DNA of 64,000 bases from an uncultured Flavobacteriaceae bacterium (GCA_947486785.1 CANKUU010000008.1:62001-126000); one strand, 5' to 3'. Positions 37,498 to 45,865 are shown, counted from the first letter of the stretch. The notes: generated from the letters alone by a model not told the origin. Numbers and translations: made by a program.

Positions 37498-38079
37498 ATG
37501 AAGAACCTAATAGTTTTAATTGTATTAACTAGCAGTATTAGTGTATGTAATGCACAAGATTATGAATTCAAAAAAACATCTTTAAAAACAGGAATAGGAA
37601 TTGGTTTTAATGAAGGAGAAAGAGAAACAGGAATCGGACTTGTTTATTCCATTGGATTGCAAAAGACGGTTGGAAAAAAACAAAGGTTCAGGTTAAATCC
37701 AAATTTAATGATAGGCGGTTTTCTGCCTTTTGGAATTACGGATACTCGTGACCAATTCTATAGAATAACTACCATTGGATATAATCTTCATTATGATTTA
37801 ATAAAATATAAATCAATATCAATTGTAACTACCCTTGGTCCTTTTGTATCATATTCTAGAGGACTTTTAGGAACTGGAGGAGATGGAGATTTTCGAAATA
37901 ATAGTTCTGAATTTTTTAATTCTTTCTATTACGGAGGAAATTTTTCAATTGGATTAAGAATAGACTCGCCTAAACGAAAAATAGCTTACGAAATAAGACC
38001 GATAAGCGGAATGGTTGGAAACAATTTTTTTTCACTAGGATATTTAATGTTTGGAATGGATTTTAAATTTAAAAAATAA
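37498..38079 (+). CDS. Secreted beta-barrel-like protein
   Basis: Start chosen at MKNLIVLIVL; an upstream in-frame TTG lies inside repeat R2. Signal peptide with cleavage after CNAQ, then a 170-residue beta-rich, Gly/Tyr/Phe-rich domain ending GYLMFGMDFKFKK, compatible with a small outer-membrane barrel. No family recognised. The unit ends in the 48-bp mini repeat R3. Confidence 0.65.
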   Translation: MKNLIVLIVLTSSISVCNAQDYEFKKTSLKTGIGIGFNEGERETGIGLVYSIGLQKTVGKKQRFRLNPNLMIGGFLPFGITDTRDQFYRITTIGYNLHYDLIKYKSISIVTTLGPFVSYSRGLLGTGGDGDFRNNSSEFFNSFYYGGNFSIGLRIDSPKRKIAYEIRPISGMVGNNFFSLGYLMFGMDFKFKK

Positions 38080-38084
38080 CGAAA

Positions 38085-38132
38085 TGCTAACAATGGCTCT
38101 AAGCAATTTAACACCACCATCGCTAAAACATT
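38085..38132 (+). repeat. Array repeat R3 (minimal copy)
   Basis: Only 48 bases: GCTAACAATGGCTCTAAGC fused almost directly to AACACCACCATCGCTAAAAC. The arms contain AATGG and CCATC, so the outer ends can pair while the central hairpin is lost. Confidence 0.6.
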
Positions 38133-38138
38133 AAAATT

Positions 38139-38858
38139 TTGAAAAAAGCAATTCTCAACGCGATTAAAACTGACTGGAAAACGATTGTAATTGTTTACGG
38201 AATTGCAATGCTTTTGACGTTTTTAGTTCTAAAACTACCAAATGGAATTCGTGGACTTGGATTACTGCTATTTGAATTTAGATTACCTTTCAATTGGAAT
38301 CACGGTATTGCACTTTTAGTAACAACAATAATTGGATACCTGTTTTTTAAGACAAAAAGAGAAACTACCTTATTAGGTAACAATAAAATAAAGAGTATAA
38401 TTTTCCCCGTAATAGTTTTGATTGCTTATTCTATAGTTGGAATTTCGAATAAGTACGGAATAAATCAAAATTTATGGGGTTTATTTTTCGTTTCAATGAC
38501 TTTGGTTTATGACATAATGGAGGAATCTTTTTGGCGTGGCTACCTAAACGACCTCATTAAACCAAAATATCTTGTTATCAAATATATCGTAACGGGAATT
38601 TTATGGTCTTTTTGGCATTTATTACTATTTGAGAATTTTAATCAATGGGGAGGATTTCATATTTACTTACTTTTATCAGTAATAGTTTCGTTTATAATCG
38701 GATTTGCAACAACCAGAACGAATTCGATTTTAGTCGCTGCGTCAATTCACGCTTTGCTGATTAGCCGAGATATGTATGTAACAATAATTTGCTTTGTGAT
38801 TTGGGTAATTATGATTTTAACGTGGAAAAAAACTACTTACAACAAAGCGTATAATTAA
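38139..38858 (+). CDS. CPBP family intramembrane protease
   Basis: Membrane-embedded CAAX-protease/bacteriocin-processing family protein with about seven helices. Active-site motifs are intact: EESFWRGYL (EExxxR, E128-R133), FWHLLLF (H160) and ASIHALL. Start is a TTG six bases after repeat R3. The last eight residues, TTYNKAYN, and the stop are encoded by repeat R4, so the native 3' end has been replaced or extended by it. Such proteins often act in self-immunity or maturation; the role here is unknown. Confidence 0.82.
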   Translation: MKKAILNAIKTDWKTIVIVYGIAMLLTFLVLKLPNGIRGLGLLLFEFRLPFNWNHGIALLVTTIIGYLFFKTKRETTLLGNNKIKSIIFPVIVLIAYSIVGISNKYGINQNLWGLFFVSMTLVYDIMEESFWRGYLNDLIKPKYLVIKYIVTGILWSFWHLLLFENFNQWGGFHIYLLLSVIVSFIIGFATTRTNSILVAASIHALLISRDMYVTIICFVIWVIMILTWKKTTYNKAYN

Positions 38859-38912
38859 TTGTTTAGCCAGTTTACGAAAGTCCTCGCAGACTTTCTATCT
38901 GTGTTTATTTGA
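38833..38912 (+). repeat. Array repeat R4 (3' truncated)
   Basis: CTACTTACAACAAAGCGTAT matches the R9 start CTACTGCCAACAACGTAT. Central hairpin GAAAGTC-CTCGCA-GACTTTC is the best preserved in the array; the right arm stops after CTGTGTTTA. Confidence 0.65.
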
Positions 38913-38937
38913 AAAAAACTTCCGTCCCTAATAAAAA

Positions 38938-39160
38938 ACTAAATGAGACAAGAGGAGATTTAAGACGTTCACCAGAAGTTGACAAACAAGGCCTTCATCG
39001 ATTGGAAAGAGGAACATATTTTTATAATGAGTCAAAGAAAATTGCATCGAAATTAAACGCTGAATTCAACTATAAATTAGTACTTATACCAAATATTGGT
39101 CACGATTTTCGAGAAATGAGTAACGCTGGAGCAGATTATTTATATAAAGTGAAAAAATAA
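38938..39160 (+). pseudogene. C-terminal fragment of an alpha/beta hydrolase
   Basis: The open frame carries about 70 residues resembling the C-terminus of Bacteroidota secreted alpha/beta hydrolases: LRRSPEVDKQGLHRLERG, FYNESKKIASKLN and IPNIGHDFREMS, which includes the catalytic His. The rest of the gene is missing. The formal TTG start (38909) lies in truncated repeat R4, so the deletion probably removed the R4 right arm and the gene's 5' part together. Not expected to be functional. Confidence 0.65.
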
Positions 39161-39380
39161 CTGCGTACAACAACATATCTAAAAAATTGCTATTAAAGTC
39201 TTTACAAAAGGTTTTTATCTTTTTACAAAGACCGGCAAATTTTTAAATTTGGCTTTTAAGGTGAATCAGTTAAAAACAAAATATAAACACTCGGCTCTAT
39301 GTTAACCCGAAAAGTTAGCGTCTTTTTACACGCTACGTTTCATACCCTACAACGCTGGGGCGCATTCGAGAAAAACATTG
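39161..39380 (+). repeat. Array repeat R5
   Basis: Starts at the stop of the fragment with GTACAACAACATATCT, has the right-arm block CCCGAAAAGTTAGCG and a small AGCGT/ACGCT hairpin, and ends CTACAACGCTGGGGCG-CATTCGAGAAAAA, similar to the end of R11b. Confidence 0.6.
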
Positions 39381-39387
39381 TAACTAA

Positions 39388-39972
39388 ATGAAAAACAGAA
39401 AATCTCTTTTGATAATTGATATGCAAAAAGGTTCTTTCACACCTAAAACACCTCGATTTGATACGGACGGCGTTGTTCAGCGAATAAACGAACTTGGTTC
39501 AATATTTAGAGAACAGAATTTTCCTGTGATTTATATTCAACACGATGGAACTGGAACTGGAGAATTTGAAAAAAACTCACCTGAATGGGAAAATCTGGAC
39601 GAATTATTGGTTGAACCAACTGATTTGCGAATTGACAAATATGCTAATGATATTTTTTACAAATCTCAACTTCAATCCGAGCTGATAGAATTGAATATCA
39701 GCGAACTGTTCATAACAGGCTGCGCAACCGATTTTTGTGTTGAATCTACAGTACAATCTGCTTTGACAAAAGATTACCATATAACTGTTGTAGCGAACGG
39801 ACACACAACTGGAGATAGACCTCATTTGAAAGCCGAAAAAGTGATTGAACATTACAATTGGGTTTGGCAGAACATGATACCTACAAAAGGAAAAATAGAG
39901 GTAAAAAACTTTGAAGAAATAAAAAACGACAACACAACAAGGACTAAAGTTAATACGGGTTTTGGAGCTTAA
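39388..39972 (+). CDS. Isochorismatase-family cysteine hydrolase
   Basis: Cysteine hydrolase superfamily protein (isochorismatase, nicotinamidase, ureidoacrylate or N-carbamoyl amidase types). Catalytic triad is complete: D11 in LLIIDMQKG, K84 in IDKYANDIF, C117 in TGCATDFCVESTV; cis-peptide region present. Substrate not predictable. The last 16 residues (ending TKVNTGFGA) and the stop are encoded by family-A repeat R6, which also occurs after the genes at 41431 and 46708. Confidence 0.85.
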   Translation: MKNRKSLLIIDMQKGSFTPKTPRFDTDGVVQRINELGSIFREQNFPVIYIQHDGTGTGEFEKNSPEWENLDELLVEPTDLRIDKYANDIFYKSQLQSELIELNISELFITGCATDFCVESTVQSALTKDYHITVVANGHTTGDRPHLKAEKVIEHYNWVWQNMIPTKGKIEVKNFEEIKNDNTTRTKVNTGFGA

Positions 39973-40060
39973 CCCAAAGTTTAGAACTTTTGAACAAGTT
40001 CGCAAGTTACCCCTTCCCTACTCCCGCACTACTCATAGCCAAAGTCGTAGGTAAAAAGCT
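39921..40060 (+). repeat. Array repeat R6 (family A)
   Basis: AAAAAACGAC followed by AACACAACAAGG and TTAATACGGGTTTTGGAGC matches R11a at 46708 nearly base for base. The right half has ACTACTCATAGCCAAAGTCG, shared with R10b at 46023. Confidence 0.65.
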
Positions 40061-40111
40061 AAAAACTGTAACAAAACTTTAGAAAACATATCCTTATGTA
40101 AAAAGACACAC

Positions 40112-41431
40112 ATGAAAAATATCTTATTCTTAATAATTCTATCTATTTCAATTTTAGGTTGCAAGCAAGAATCAAAAAAATCGGATTCAAAAATTATCAT
40201 TTCTGACATTAAGAACTTTTGGGAAGCTTATGATAAAGTGATAGCTACAAAGGACACTTTGCAACAAGAACAATATTTAAAAGAATTTTTTATTGACAAA
40301 GGAACCTCTGGACAAAAAGCAATGATAGCTGTTAGAGGATACTCCACAAAAGAATATTTATTTGCGATAAATAACTTTCCGAAATTTTGGACTTCGATAC
40401 GGCAAAATACACTTGGTGCGAAAAAGTATCATAAAGAACTTAAAAATGCTATCGATAAACTTGAACAAATTTATCCTGATTTAAAACCTGCCAAGATCTA
40501 TTTTACCATCGGAGCCCTAAGAAGTGGAGGCACTACAATGGACAGTTTAGTTCTAATTGGTTCTGAACTGGCTTTTGCAAACAAGGATATACCAACTAAT
40601 GAATTTCCAAAAAACCTATCTCATTTAAGAGCCTATTTTGATAATGAACCTATTAACAATATTGTTTTTCTCAATCTTCACGAATACGTTCATACGCAGC
40701 AAAAAACTACGATTGGTACAACTTTGTTATCACAAACATTAATTGAGGGTGTAGCGGAGTTCATAGCTTCAAAAGCCTTAAAGGTGGAGTCGCCAAATCC
40801 ACAAATAAAATTCGGAAACGAAAACAACGAGAAAATTAAAGCTGAGTTTTTAAAAGAAATGTTCTCACCATATCTATACAATTGGATTTGGAATAGTCCT
40901 GACAATGAATTTGGAATGCGTGATTTAGCCTATTATGTAGGTTATAAAATCTGTGAAGAATACTATCAATTGGCATCTAATAAATCAGAAGCAATTAAAC
41001 AAATGATAGAATTAGATTACAATAATGAAGATGAATTAATAAAATTTGTGGAAGCCTCAAATTATTTTGCCAAACCATTAATTAATTACAAAAAGTCTTT
41101 TGAAGATAGTCGTCCTAATGTTTTGAGTATTGCACCATTTGAGAACAAGGTGCAGAACGTAAGTTTGAAAACCGAGAAAATAACCATAAATTTCACGCAA
41201 CCAATGGATACTAGATTCCGAAATTTTGAGGTCGGACCACTAGGAAAAGATAATTTGCTAAAATTCAAAGGAAATTTGGCTTTTTCAGAAAATGCGAAGT
41301 CATTGAGTTTAGAAATTGAACCCTTAATACCAAACAAAACCTATCAAATTTTAGTTGGGTCCGGATTTAGAAATATCGATGGAATACCATTAAAACCTTA
41401 TCTAATAGAATTTTCTACTAGTGATAAATAA
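40112..41431 (+). CDS. HExxH-motif lipoprotein with Ig-like C-terminus
   Basis: Lipoprotein (ISILGC, C17). The N-terminal 330 residues carry a zinc-protease-like motif HEYVH (190-194) and a downstream glutamate in IEGVAEFIA (E212/E216), resembling DUF2268-type predicted peptidases. The C-terminal 100 residues (KITINFTQPMDTRFRNFE, IPNKTYQILVG, GIPLKPYLIEFST) look like an SbsA/Big-type Ig-like domain. Predicted membrane-anchored metallopeptidase; substrate unknown. Followed 5 bases after the stop by repeat R7. Confidence 0.7.
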   Translation: MKNILFLIILSISILGCKQESKKSDSKIIISDIKNFWEAYDKVIATKDTLQQEQYLKEFFIDKGTSGQKAMIAVRGYSTKEYLFAINNFPKFWTSIRQNTLGAKKYHKELKNAIDKLEQIYPDLKPAKIYFTIGALRSGGTTMDSLVLIGSELAFANKDIPTNEFPKNLSHLRAYFDNEPINNIVFLNLHEYVHTQQKTTIGTTLLSQTLIEGVAEFIASKALKVESPNPQIKFGNENNEKIKAEFLKEMFSPYLYNWIWNSPDNEFGMRDLAYYVGYKICEEYYQLASNKSEAIKQMIELDYNNEDELIKFVEASNYFAKPLINYKKSFEDSRPNVLSIAPFENKVQNVSLKTEKITINFTQPMDTRFRNFEVGPLGKDNLLKFKGNLAFSENAKSLSLEIEPLIPNKTYQILVGSGFRNIDGIPLKPYLIEFSTSDK

Positions 41432-41436
41432 AAACC

Positions 41437-41624
41437 AGCTACCAACATAACCTATAAACAATACGGGCTTCGAGCTTAATCGAAAGGTTTGTGTATTTTT
41501 AAAGCGTCTGTAAAATCTTTGTATTTTGCTTTTTAATGCGACAAAGAAAAAAATAAAACCAACGTATTTCGCTTTATGCTTGGCGGAAAGCAAACACTAG
41601 TTTGCTCCAGTACTGTTGGTAGCT
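41437..41624 (+). repeat. Array repeat R7 (family A) with 11-bp terminal inverted repeat
   Basis: Ends are a perfect inverted pair: AGCTACCAACA (41437-41447) and TGTTGGTAGCT (41614-41624). The interior has CAATACGGGCTTCGAGC at the left and AGCAAACACTAGTTTGCTCC at the right, both shared with R11a. Confidence 0.75.
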
Positions 41625-41684
41625 CAAGCCTTGGCAATACTTTAAACTCACTCAACTCTGAATGAAAATGTTACATTTGAATTA

Positions 41685-42722
41685 ATGAATTTTATAACTC
41701 AAATATTATTTTTCTTTGGTGCAATAGGAGTTTTTAACAGTTTTATGGTAGCTGTTTATTTGTTGATTAATAAATCGTATTCAAATTTAAGTAATCGACT
41801 CTTTGCATTATTCTTATTCATATTGAACTTAAGAATTTTAAAATCGTTATTCTATGCGTTTTCTACTGATGAACCTATTTGGTTTTTACAATCTGGGCCT
41901 TCTTTTTTCTTACTAATTGGTCCCTTATTTTTTTGCTACACATTACGTATTATCAAACCAAATTCATTTTGGATAACGTATTGGAAACATCATCTTCTAT
42001 TTTGGTTAAGTGTAGTTATTTTCTTGATGATTTTTGTTCCTTTTAAAGAAAATATTGACCTTAACAAAACAATAATTTTACCCATCATAAATTTACAATG
42101 GCTGTTTTTTATCTTACTTTCCGCCATTTTTATAAAATCAAATTTTAAAACGCAAAAGAACAATCAAATCAAAATAAAATGGCTTTTAATTTTAACCTTA
42201 GCCCTATTAACTCTTTGGTCAAACTACACCTTTATAAGTTTTGATTATTTTGTAAGTGGGTCTATTGTTTTTTCAATACTGTTTTATTTGTTCTTTGTGT
42301 ATTTTCTTATTAAAAAAAGATACGCATCAAAAATTTTTGAAAAAACAAAAAAGAAAAACACTTTTAGTTCTTCTCAAAAAAACCTACTTCTTATTAACCA
42401 ATTAAATGAAGTTATGGTTAATGAACAGTTATTTTTAAATTCAAACTTAAAATTATCAGAAGTAGCAGAAAAATTAGATATTTCTGCACACGAATTATCT
42501 AAATTAATTAATGATAGTACAGGTAAAAATTTTACAGATTTTATTAATGAGTATCGAATTGAACAAGCTAAACAATTAATTGAGGATAACTCTTTATACA
42601 CTATTGAAGCAATTGGAAATCAATCCGGATTTAACTCTAAATCAGCATTTTACAAGGCTTTTAATAAATTTACGAAAACTACGCCAGCTAAATATAAAGC
42701 ACAAAAAAGTTCTTTTTTATAA
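41685..42722 (+). CDS. Membrane-bound AraC-type regulator
   Basis: N-terminal part (about 1-215) contains six or seven hydrophobic helices; the C-terminal 100 residues are an AraC/XylS HTH pair with LKLSEVAEKLDISAHELSKL and IEAIGNQSGFNSKSAFYKAFNKF. This layout is common in Flavobacteriia, where a membrane sensor is fused directly to DNA-binding helices. The gene shares a unit with the S41-like lipoprotein 80 bases downstream without a repeat between them, so it may control it. Confidence 0.85.
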   Translation: MNFITQILFFFGAIGVFNSFMVAVYLLINKSYSNLSNRLFALFLFILNLRILKSLFYAFSTDEPIWFLQSGPSFFLLIGPLFFCYTLRIIKPNSFWITYWKHHLLFWLSVVIFLMIFVPFKENIDLNKTIILPIINLQWLFFILLSAIFIKSNFKTQKNNQIKIKWLLILTLALLTLWSNYTFISFDYFVSGSIVFSILFYLFFVYFLIKKRYASKIFEKTKKKNTFSSSQKNLLLINQLNEVMVNEQLFLNSNLKLSEVAEKLDISAHELSKLINDSTGKNFTDFINEYRIEQAKQLIEDNSLYTIEAIGNQSGFNSKSAFYKAFNKFTKTTPAKYKAQKSSFL

Positions 42723-42802
42723 ATCAGAACATTTAAAAGCAAGTACAATACTTCTTTATTTTTGCATTTGAATAGATTTGTTGAAATTCAAAAATAATTA
42801 AA

Positions 42803-44110
42803 ATGAAAATCAACCTTTTTAATATTCTTATTTTGTCAATTTTCTGCTTTTCTTCTTGTAAAGGACAAGAAGTAAAAAAAGAGGAATTAAACGAAAAAGC
42901 TCAAAATTATTTAGCAGATTATAATGAACTAATTGATACGTTGACTACCTATCATCCGGCTCTCTATGAATTTACATCAAAATCTGATTTCGAAAAGAAA
43001 GTTAAACAATTAAGAAATGAAATTGATAATACAACAACCAAAGAAGATTTTATTTGGAAGTTGAGCGAGGTCATTGCTAAAGTTAATTGTGGTCATACTT
43101 CATTAGGTTTTTTTAATCAACAAAGAGATTTACTAAAACCCAAAGACTATTTTCCTCTTCTAACAAGACTTATTCATAATAAACTTTATGTTATCGACAA
43201 TTTAACTAATAAAGATAAGGTAGAAATCGGTCAAGAAATAAGCCAAATTAATGGTAAGTCTATTAGTGAAATTATGTCTAATATTTATGCACATATCAAC
43301 TCTCAGGCAGATATCGAAAGTTCAAAAAGAAGACTTTTTAATGGGTATAATACCGCTATAATTCCTTACGCTTTAAATTTTCCTAATGCTTACAAAATAA
43401 AAATTGCAGGTAAAAATGGAACAATTAGTTTAAAATCACTTCATAAAAACCCGCCTTACGCACCATTATTTAGTAAAAAACACCCTTGCCAAAGTGATTT
43501 TTGTTTAACAGAAGTTAATGCAGAAACCGTTTTATTAACCTTACGAAACTTCGCCTATTATGGTGATAAAACAAAGCTTTTTTTAAATTTCCTAAATAGT
43601 TCTTTTAACGAAATTAAAACCGAAGGCTATAGAAATTTAATAATAGATGTTCGTGAAAATTTAGGAGGACCAGCAGAAGCTTCAATTCATCTCTTAAAAT
43701 ACACACTACAAGAACCTTTTCAATACTTTGTAAATAGTGATTTTGGAAGAAACGAGATATATCAACCTTTTGAAAACAATTTTAAAGGAAAAATCATTTT
43801 TGTAATGAATGGAGATGGTTACTCTACTGTTGGTCATTTAGCATCTATATACAAAGATAAAAATAGAGTAGTTTTTGTTGGAGAAACTTTAGGCTCAAAT
43901 CAATTCTGTACTGCAAATCAAAAACAGTTTGAATTAACGAACACAAAATTTACTTATTCTGTAGCTCGAAACATATTTATTACAGCTATTCAAGAAAAAG
44001 ATCCAAAGGCTGCTATTGAACCAAATATTGAAATTGAACAATCCATTGATGATTTTTTATCAGACAAAGATGTAGTTTTAGAAAAAGCGATAGCATTGAC
44101 TAAAAAATAA
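42803..44110 (+). CDS. S41-like peptidase family lipoprotein
   Basis: Lipoprotein (CFSSC, C19) with tail-specific protease (S41) features: NCGHTSLGF near residue 97, a PDZ-like middle (GQEISQINGKSISEIM), and the catalytic-core segments LIIDVRENLGGPAEASIHLL and NGDGYSTVGHLASIYKDK, where S in GYSTVGH is at the expected nucleophile position. The general-base lysine is not obvious to me, so activity is uncertain. Second gene of the AraC unit, followed by repeat R9. Confidence 0.75.
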   Translation: MKINLFNILILSIFCFSSCKGQEVKKEELNEKAQNYLADYNELIDTLTTYHPALYEFTSKSDFEKKVKQLRNEIDNTTTKEDFIWKLSEVIAKVNCGHTSLGFFNQQRDLLKPKDYFPLLTRLIHNKLYVIDNLTNKDKVEIGQEISQINGKSISEIMSNIYAHINSQADIESSKRRLFNGYNTAIIPYALNFPNAYKIKIAGKNGTISLKSLHKNPPYAPLFSKKHPCQSDFCLTEVNAETVLLTLRNFAYYGDKTKLFLNFLNSSFNEIKTEGYRNLIIDVRENLGGPAEASIHLLKYTLQEPFQYFVNSDFGRNEIYQPFENNFKGKIIFVMNGDGYSTVGHLASIYKDKNRVVFVGETLGSNQFCTANQKQFELTNTKFTYSVARNIFITAIQEKDPKAAIEPNIEIEQSIDDFLSDKDVVLEKAIALTKK

Positions 44111-44112
44111 AA

Positions 44113-44205
44113 ACTACTGCCAACAACGTATATAGCTTATTTGCCAAATTGATAAATTTAAAAATTTGACTTGTGCTTCACCAAAAAGTTACGCATACAA
44201 CTGAT
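44113..44205 (+). repeat. Array repeat R9
   Basis: Starts 2 bases after the stop with CTACTGCCAACAACGTATAT; centre CAAATT...AATTTG hairpin; right arm TTGTGCTTCACC then AAAAAGTTACGCATACAAC. Confidence 0.65.
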
Positions 44206-44244
44206 CTACTTTTCTTATATTAGACTAGTAGAGTAGCTTTAATT

Positions 44245-44952
44245 ATGAAAAAAACTAAGACTATTAAATTTTCAATTACCCTAATGCTGATTTTAATAGC
44301 TGGTATGGTAAAAGGAAATGCCCAAACTGAGAAAATTAAAAATTTGGATAATAACTCTTATTTTACGATAAATTTATTATCCTCATTAAATACGTTCAAT
44401 CCTCGTTGGCGCATTGGTTACATCAAAAATATAAATGAAAAGTGGAAAGCTGGACTAGACATTGGATATGGAAATCGAAATTTGTCTTTTTCTGATTTTG
44501 GCGATAAGATTGGGAAAGATTATCAAATATGGGAATTTAGACCCGAATTATATCATATTATCAATCCTGAACGTAAAACAAAAAAATACTTTTCTCTCGA
44601 ATTATTTTATATCAATCATAAAGATATTTTTTATAACCAACATTACTTTCCTGTTAGCGGAGAATCAATGTCCTATGATAAATCTGATTTTAAAAGACAG
44701 AAATATGGTTTAAACTTAAAATATGGTTTCATTATTTATTCAAAAAAGAGATTAGGATTAAACCTATATACTGGATTGGGACTGAGAATAAGAAGAAACA
44801 CTTTTTCAAATGTCATAAACCCGAATTTTGTAGATTTAGGTCCCGAAGGGGGTGATATGTTTGGGTTTGATGATTATAAAAACTTGGAAGGTACCGTTTT
44901 TGGCGCTAATTTTTCATTCGGAATTAAATTATACTACAGATTAAAAAGCTAA
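44245..44952 (+). CDS. Secreted beta-barrel-like protein
   Basis: Signal peptide (cleavage after GNAQ, about residue 27) followed by a roughly 205-residue beta-rich domain: YFTINLLSSLNTFNPRWRIGY, AGLDIGYGNRNLSF, FSLELFYINHK and a final LGANFSFGIKLYYR-like strand (here FGANFSFGIKLYYRLKS). It fits a small outer-membrane barrel. No family recognised. Its stop codon touches repeat R10. Confidence 0.65.
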   Translation: MKKTKTIKFSITLMLILIAGMVKGNAQTEKIKNLDNNSYFTINLLSSLNTFNPRWRIGYIKNINEKWKAGLDIGYGNRNLSFSDFGDKIGKDYQIWEFRPELYHIINPERKTKKYFSLELFYINHKDIFYNQHYFPVSGESMSYDKSDFKRQKYGLNLKYGFIIYSKKRLGLNLYTGLGLRIRRNTFSNVINPNFVDLGPEGGDMFGFDDYKNLEGTVFGANFSFGIKLYYRLKS

Positions 44953-45093
44953 AGCTAACAATAGCTATAAGTAATTGCTTGTTCTTGCCTACTTCTGAAA
45001 ATCTGCGAAGATTTTAGGTTTGGTCTGTGCTTAGAAAGTTAAATGCAAAACGACGAAACTAACCTTATACAAGACCATCGCCATTAATTTTGA
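44953..45093 (+). repeat. Array repeat R10 (full length)
   Basis: GCTAACAATAGCTATAAG at the left, central hairpin AAAATC-TGCGAA-GATTTT, right arm GGTCTGTGCTTAG then AAAGTTAAATGC, and right end CTTATACAAGACCATCGCC. A good example of the complete element. Confidence 0.7.
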
Positions 45094-45149
45094 CCCATCT
45101 TAAATAAAGGCTACTTAATCTTAAACCATTAGGTACAAAATGACAAGCT

Positions 45150-45865
45150 AATTAAACGATATTGCGAACCTTTATTCAAATACCAATGGCGTTTTTAAAC
45201 GTGGTTTAAGAACAATTGTAACTGAAAAACCAATACGTCGCGCTAATGCAGCTTTTATGCCCATTAATATAATAATGGAAATTTCAAGCTATTGCAAAGA
45301 GAATAATTATAGAATGCATTTAGATGGAGCACAAATACATCTAGCATTTGCTTTCTCCAGCACCTCACTTTCAGCACATGCATCATATTTTGATGCCATT
45401 TTATAGTTCTCTCTATAAATTTGTAAACGCCGCCGTTGGGGCGATACTATGTGGTGCTGCAAAAATCATTAACCAAATTTCACCTCAAATAAAAATACGT
45501 GGAAAAAACTGTATTTCAAAACTGCAACCATACGTCTGTAGCATTGCATTATTTACATAGTATTAATGAACGATTGAATGAAGTTGTTCAAATGTCTTTT
45601 AAAATAGTTTCTGAGTTACCTAAAATAGATGGCATAGGTATAACAAGTTTTAAAAACAACACCAATATGTATCATTTAAAATAAAGTGACGCCATAAGTT
45701 TAAAAAAACTTGCTATATTTCTATTTAATAAACATCACATTGGGTTGGTTAACGCAAATGATATAGGCGTTGTGAAGTTTACTGCTAATGAAAGTTTATG
45801 ATCAAAAGATGATAAAGACATTCTTTTGGCTCAAAAAAAAGGAATTGTAAAAGCGCGCCAATAAA
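45150..45865 (+). pseudogene. Decayed threonine aldolase-type PLP enzyme
   Basis: Frame pieces in several frames reconstruct the middle and end of a low-specificity threonine aldolase: PIRRANAAFMPIN, YRMHLDGAQIHLAFAFS, then after stops and frameshifts KFVNAAVGAILCGAAKIINQ, NCNHTSVALHYLHSINERLN and a C-terminal LVNANDIGVVKFTANESL. At least two frameshifts and in-frame stops near 45402 break it. The N-terminal third, including the first part of the fold, is missing or unrecognisable. The catalytic Lys segment is degraded. A dead cassette held between R10 and R10b. Confidence 0.75.

Noticed and set aside
45348-45684. Two overlapping short frames as separate genes
   Set aside because: Both are pieces of the same frameshifted threonine aldolase.
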